Below are positions 59,019-64,000 of a stretch of DNA of 64,000 nt, piece after piece. The stretch comes from Amaranthus tricolor (taxonomy: Eukaryota > Streptophyta > Magnoliopsida > Caryophyllales > Amaranthaceae), in NCBI RefSeq assembly GCF_026212465.1, contig NC_080049.1:16743932-16807931 (forward strand), read 5' to 3'. A program made the translations under genes and the position numbers. Under the pieces are notes generated by a model. That model had not been told where the DNA came from. It ran no database searches and worked only from the letters and a program-made list of their open reading frames with translations. How positions within the stretch are numbered: position 1 is the first letter of the stretch; each line of letters begins with the position of its first letter.

Positions 59019-60690
59019 TATAAGATTCTCTTACAACATAATGGGGCTTCCATTAGTCAACAAAATCAAAGCCGTCATAGCTACTCATCAAATACTCCTA
59101 TAATACGAATGGGATGATGCCTCCATAGGAATATTGAGAGGCGATCAAAAATCAGCTCGAGAATGCCTCATCAATACTCTGAAAAATGGTGAGCTAGTTC
59201 AAGAACGCGTACAAAAGAGAAAGCTCGAAGAAACTTCTGTTTTAAATATTCAAACTCCGCCTTAAAGGCCAAAACCCGCTGAAAAATGTGAAGAAATAGA
59301 CCTCTGGGGAAAAAGGCGAATTGACCAAAATAGGCACAAACTTAAAAGAAGAAACAAAGCAAGAGATACTCAGCGTCTTTCTGAATTCTAAGACATCTTT
59401 GCCTTCAATGTCTCGGAAATGCCCGGTATCCCAAAAGAAGTCATGCGCCACAAACTTGACATCTGACCTGGATACAAGCCCATCAAACAAAATTTGAGAC
59501 ATCAAGGTAAGGAAAGGGTGGAAGCAGCAAAGGTGGAAGTTTAAAAGCTCCTCAAAGCCAATTTCATTCGAGAATGCCAATACTCTGATTGGCTCTCGAA
59601 CGTTGTCCAGGTAAAAAAGCCCAATGGCAAATGGAGAATGTGCGTCGATTTCACAGACTTGATTAAAGCATGTCCTAAATATGATTATCTGCTTCCAAAG
59701 GTAGATTGCCTAGTCGATTCTACAGCTGGACATGCACTTTTCAATTTCATGGATGCAAACACTAGTTACCACCAAATCCCTCTAATAGAAGAGGATCAAC
59801 CACACACACCCTTCATCAAAAGTTCTTGAGTTTATTGTTACAAAGTCATGTCTTTGGACTCAAAAATACTGGAGCAACATATCAGAGAATGGTAAACAAA
59901 GTGTCCAATGCTTAGATTGGAAGAAACTTGGAAATCTATGTTGATAATATGATAACAAAAAGCAAAGTAGCGAAGGATCATGCCAAAGATCTCTGAGAAA
60001 CATTCTTCACCCTTAGAGCCCACATTATGCGCCTTAACCCAAAGAAATGTGTCTTCGAGGTAAATGTCAAAAAATGCTTAGGCTTCCTTGTCGATGAAAG
60101 AGGCATCGAAGCAAATCTGGATAAAATACAAGCTATACTCGACATGCAATCTCCCATATTTGTCAAAGAAGTACAAAAACTGACTGGTTGCGTAACTGCG
60201 TTGGGAAGGTTCATGTTCAAGTCTACAGAAAAATGTTCACCATTCTTAAAGACTCTCAAGAAGCAAATTTTCGAATAGAGCTTCGATGCAGAGGAAGGAT
60301 TCTAGCAGCTCAAAAAGTATCTTGGTAATCTCCCCAAACTAGTATATCCAACTGCCGGAGAAGTCTTATTCCTCTATGTGGCTATCTTAAATTATTCTTT
60401 AAGCGCTGTACTAGTAGTTGAAAGACAATGAAAGAAATTCCCTATATACTACATCAGTTATGCATATCGTGGATCCGAAGCCAACTACAGTGAAATAGAG
60501 AAGGTCATTTATGCTGTGGTCATGGCTAGTCGGAAACTGAAGCCATATTTTTAATCGCACCGAATTCGAGTAAGAACAAGTCAGCCTATTAAAATGGTCT
60601 TGGAGGGGAGGAATCAATCATCCCAAGTGGCTGACTAGTCCAACCAGTTGGCAGATTACAGTATTGAAATTGAACCACGTACTGCCATCA
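59019..60690 (+). pseudogene. Tat reverse transcriptase (broken)
   Basis: The RT start shows as WLSNVVQVKKPNGKWRMCVD near 59590, then YHQIPLIEEDQPHT near 59770. The thumb/connection segment is at 60027-60278 (LNPKKCVFEVNVKKCLGFLV, LTGCVTALGRF). The YVDD region near 59935-59955 reads roughly IYVDNM. Many stops. Confidence 0.82.
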
Positions 60691-60759
60691 AGGCTTAAGC
60701 ACTTGCAAACTTTATCGTTGAAACAACAAGAACCATTCCAAATGATCCCAACTAAGAAT

Positions 60760-61110
60760 GGATACTTTATGTGGACGGTTCATCCACCAGATCCTCTAGT
60801 GGAGCGGGCATAATCATCATCTCGTCCGCCAAAGTAAAAATGGAACATTCAGTACGCTTTAAATTCGTGGCTTCAAATAATGAGGCGGAATATAAAGCAC
60901 TGCTTCTAGGCATCAACATTTTTTACAACTCTAGGGCTAGAATACTCTCAGCATACTCAGATTCCCAGTTGATAGTTGGCCAGGACAATGGAGAGTTCGA
61001 AGCTAAAGATGACGGCATAAGGATGTACTTGCAAAAGGTGAAAGTCATGATTAAACCAACTAGAAAAATTCAGCATTTCTCATATTCCTAGATCCGAAAA
61101 TGCTCAAGCT
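60760..61110 (+). pseudogene. Tat archaeal-type RNase H domain
   Basis: MDGSSTRSSSGAGIIIIS, then ASNNEAEYKALLLGI and YSDSQLIVGQ: the catalytic D, E and D of the RNase H fold (RVT_3 type) that mark Tat elements. It follows a worn first RNase H region (60280-60690). Confidence 0.83.
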
Positions 61111-61309
61111 GAATCACTGGCCAAGTTGGCTAGTTAAGCCAATGGTTCTAAAGCTCGTAACATCACATGGGGAATTTCACCTAGTCCAAGCATAAATCAA
61201 TCAGTCACCATGATAGATAGATCTAACACTTACATGGGTCCCTTTATATAATACTTCCAACAAGGAACATTGTCCGATGATCCGATAGTTGCTCCCCTGT
61301 TCTTGAAAC

Positions 61310-61590
61310 GTGAAGTGGTTTGAGTTCTACGAATGGACACTTTACAAAAAGTCATTCACTCACTTTCTGCTAAAGTGCGTGACTCTTGAAGTTGTTAATT
61401 ATATTCTTCAAGAAATTCATACAGGAGGATGTGGAATTCACCAAGTTGTCAAAACAATCATCAACAAGGCCATAAGACGTATTATTGGTCAACCCTGAAA
61501 GAAGATGCTGAATCCCTGGTCCAATCCTGCCAAAAGTGCCAAATGATACTAAAGTTCGATATTACATAAAACGTCCACTTTGCTTAACAA
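61310..61590 (+). pseudogene. Tat integrase zinc-binding domain (truncated)
   Basis: EIHTGGCGIHQVVKTIINKA and CQKCQ near 61530 give the H-H-C-C zinc finger of gypsy integrases. The catalytic core expected next is missing: the sequence changes abruptly near 61560-61600. Confidence 0.75.
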
Positions 61591-61699
61591 ACATCGGCTC
61601 GCCCGTTTATATAAGACCTATATATCTTAGGGAGTGAGGTTTACAAAAGGAGTGTCATGCCTATGGGCTTTAACACTCCTTGAATAAACCTCACCCTGT

Positions 61700-63429
61700 G
61701 AGGCTTAGCATCAACTTCATCTATCTTCCTTTTGCCCTTCACATCACGAGGAGAAGGGGCTTTGTGGACGGGTTCATTCTCAGGAGGCTGGGTCTCCTGC
61801 ATCACTATACCCAACCCTTTTTAGTTCAACGGCACTGCAGAATAGGCTGATTCATTTGATGAAGAAGAATTCTTAACAACATCGTTCACAATGACTGGAG
61901 TTTCAACTGTGGGTTTAGCAGCCTTTTTGGCGCTCTTCTTCTTCTTCTTCTTAGCGGGACCCTCCCAATTGGTCAATTTGTCAGGTGGATCGATGTGCTT
62001 TAGTTTCTCTAGCAACACCCGAACCTCATCCAGACTCAGGGCTTTGTTAATGCCGGTCTCCACTGTTGTAGAGTTCTAGAGATGAAACACTGTAAGAAAA
62101 TGTCGGGAAGTAAGGAAAACTTTGAGTAAAGACAACGCATATCTTAGGTGGTGGTGGCGGCACAAGTCTTGGCACAGCAGCCTTTGTAGATTCACTTATG
62201 ATCCGCATGGCGTTAAATCCTTTTTGTAGCGTCTTTCGATTTCTGCCCTAGCAATCACTTAGAGCACCAAAATTTAGCATTTGAGAAGGAGAAATCCTGA
62301 AGGTTATAAGAACTAAAACTTACTCTTATTCACTTTTATGCTTATATCGTAATCTGAAAGAAAAAAATTTGTTTTTATGGATCCATTGCCGTGGTATCTA
62401 GTTTAGTTGCACGTATTTAGGCTTCCGTGTTAGTCTCTCCTCCATTTTGGCGTAATTAATGATGATAGCCTCATAATGAGTGCACTGCGGCACCGAATTA
62501 TTAAATCTTGTTAAATTGGGTTTAATATCATAAGAAGTTTTGAAGTTTCAGCCCCAGCTATTGTAAAGATAGCCAAAACATGGTTCTAAAATCTTTCTGA
62601 CTATCTAGAAGCTCACCCACTATCTTAAACCCCATTTGGTGAGAAAACGTTATCCAACCGGCACCGTGGCGCGAATTTCACAATCTCGCCCAGAAAATAT
62701 ATCTAAAAGCTGTCAAACTCAACTTCAACCGTAAAGTCTTGCTAACCATGATGAAAGCCACCATATATCCCCAGGTATTGGGATAAATCTCGACGACAGT
62801 AATATTCAATAATTCCAACACTTCTCTTATGAAGGGATGAACAGGAATACACATACACATTTTAAAGGCACAATCGTACACGGCTATACAATGTTGAGGG
62901 GGAAATCTAACAGTGTCGTTTAAACCTGGTTTAATTACTTCATATCCATCAATTTAACCCCATCTTTGGGTGATGCTTCGTCGATCCCTATCCAAAAAAT
63001 GCATAGCGGGTAAATCTATATAATAATTTAATGGCCCCCTGTTCGGTATATAAAAAGGATGAGCAAGATCTTCCACACTTTCCCGTCCAGCTGAAGTTTC
63101 TTTATCCGACATCTTCGAAGAATCTACATATATGACCTCCAAAAGTTTTGGATCAACACTTAAGTATCCTGGTTCAAATGCTAAGGAAACTTCCCAAGGA
63201 AAAGGGTTATGTCTATCAGGGGGATAAAAAGGCAAAGTATGCGAATCGTCATCACTGGAAACAAAAGTATAGGTAGAGTTACTTCGTACACAGGGCTAGT
63301 AATGTCCGACTCTTCAGATCCTACTTTTTTATCTGTCAGGGCGTCCGAGTTTCATTTCCTCCTAGGCTCAACATTTATCTTTAAATGGGGCATTTCCCTA
63401 CACAAATCTTCTATGTCTTGAGTACTCAT
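61700..63429 (-). pseudogene. Antisense extra ORF of Tat element (Transposase_28/gypsy-type transposon protein-like), broken
   Basis: A minus-strand ATG at 63429 opens MSTQDIEDLCREMPHLKINV, then a stop and a frameshift. 63235-62954 continues (PFPWEVSLAFEPGYLSVDPK) to HFLDRDRRSITQRWG. 62881-62678 has IPVHPFIREVLELLNITVVE and YPNTWGYMVAFI, which match the style of the plant 'putative gypsy type transposon' domain. 62063-61821 is a Lys-rich coiled-coil-like end. Position (after pol, opposite strand, before the 3' LTR) matches the antisense ORFs described in Tat elements. Function unknown. Confidence 0.7.
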
Positions 63430-63827
63430 GAAGCCGCTTAGGAAAAACAGTAAAAACAACAATTGAAATCACAAAAGAGCAAATAAAAATCAAATTAATA
63501 AAAATTATGAGTTTCTTTGAAGATTAACAAGAATTGGGTTGTAGCAAAGAAAAATAAGAACAAATGAAGAAACTAGTAAACATTAGATCATAACTGGGTA
63601 AAAACTTTCACCAAGTATGAACGTGGGTTGTCAGAAAATTCTCCAAATGTCAGAGTGTCTCTCTCTAGAAAATTGCTTGAAGATTCTCTCACTAGAAGAT
63701 TTTTGAAAAAGTGCTGAAAATGATTGGGTAGGTAAGCATTTATAATACCATAAAATGCTTTGACAGACACTGTTCATCTTCATTATGACACCTGAAAATG
63801 AAATATGTTCATCTTCATTGACTCTAG

Positions 63828-64000
63828 GTCGAGTTTCAATAAGTCGGACCCCCCTTTATTGGCCCAACAAAGACCTAGGGCCAAAAATCAAGTCAAGTCC
63901 TGATCTGTGTCCGAGCTTCAATAAGACGGACCCCCCCCCCCCCCCCCCCCTTTATTGGTCCAACAGAGAGTTGGGGACAAAAATCAAGCCAAGTCTTGAT
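63828..64000. repeat. Tandem duplication with long C-tract near the 3' end of the Tat element
   Basis: Two copies of about 75-95 bp (63828-63902 and 63908-64000) share TTCAATAAG-CGGACCCCCC, TTTATTGG-CCAACA and CAAAAATCAAG-CAAGTC-TGAT. The second carries a run of about 20 C (63930-63950). Such tandem repeats are usual before the 3' LTR. Confidence 0.8.

Larger units (their letters stand above)
54132..64000 (+). mobile_element. Ty3/gypsy retrotransposon of the Tat lineage (degenerate, continues beyond window)
   Basis: 5' LTR 54132-54666, primer-binding region, gag (54740 to about 58625, interrupted twice), protease (58665-59018), RT (about 59530-60280), RNase H (60760-61110), integrase zinc finger (61310-61560, rest lost), and a minus-strand extra ORF (63429 down to about 61700). 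The GGCGCCGTCTGTGGGG word after the LTR, the archaeal-type RNase H and the antisense ORF all fit the Tat lineage. The 3' LTR was not reached. Nested insertions: solo LTR 55289-57258 and Cassandra LTR 57964-58234. Non-functional. Confidence 0.88.

Overview
This window is nuclear DNA of a flowering plant, probably a eudicot. It is AT-rich, contains one spliced single-copy-type gene with 11 exons, and otherwise consists almost entirely of nested transposable elements (TEs): Ty1/copia, Ty3/gypsy, CACTA (En/Spm), Mutator, Stowaway-type miniature elements (MITEs) and a Cassandra element. I cannot name the species. All coordinates, exon borders and target-site duplications (TSDs) were read by eye from the sequence.

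Layout. 1-873: right end of a CACTA transposon. 874-24254: an old minus-strand Ty1/copia element ('Copia A'), broken into three pieces. It was split first by an 18.3-kb CACTA element (2780-21052, TSD TCT), which was itself split by an 11-kb SIRE-type copia retrotransposon (8869-19907, TSD ATAAG, about 1.5-kb LTRs, extra 3' ORF). It was split again by a 1350-bp solo LTR (21164-22513, TSD GAAGA). 24255-25735: a second, plus-strand copia fragment ('Copia B') carrying a small MITE.

25902-35453: the only convincing host gene. It encodes a 799-residue prolyl-oligopeptidase/oligopeptidase-B-like protein in 11 exons; the summed exon length is exactly 2400 nt and every junction keeps frame. The nucleophile motif GYSAGG is present, but I do not find the family's catalytic Asp and His. 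Its introns carry several MITEs, a probable SINE and a duplicated segment.

36911-39091: a Mutator-like element with about 150-bp terminal inverted repeats and a perfect 9-bp TSD. It carries the first exon and 5' flank of a DOA10/SUD1-like RING-CH ubiquitin ligase gene plus other gene-like pieces, so it is a Pack-MULE. 40583-44059: a satellite array of about 19 units of 168-170 bp, with a six-unit higher-order period of about 1017 bp and a Stowaway MITE inside one unit. 44060-47214: intergenic DNA and probable LTR remnants. 47215-53983: a gypsy-like solo LTR on the minus strand, interrupted by a 5.15-kb CACTA element (47691-52841, TSD TCT) with recognisable TNP2 and tnpA-like genes.

54132-64000 (continues past the window): a degenerate Ty3/gypsy element of the Tat lineage with 5' LTR, gag, protease, RT, archaeal-type RNase H and integrase zinc finger. 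Downstream, on the opposite strand, is an extra ORF resembling the 'gypsy-type transposase' (Transposase_28) family, as known for Tat elements. Its gag region is interrupted by a 1970-bp solo LTR (TSD CCCTC) and by a 271-bp Cassandra solo LTR containing a 5S-rRNA-like promoter (TSD GGAAA).

Most TE genes carry frameshifts and stops. The youngest large insertion appears to be the SIRE element, whose LTRs differ by about 2% by eye. The best candidates for a closer look are the Pack-MULE with its captured ubiquitin-ligase exon, the oligopeptidase that seems to lack two catalytic residues, the higher-order satellite, and three related solo LTRs that each carry a different cluster of short palindromes.
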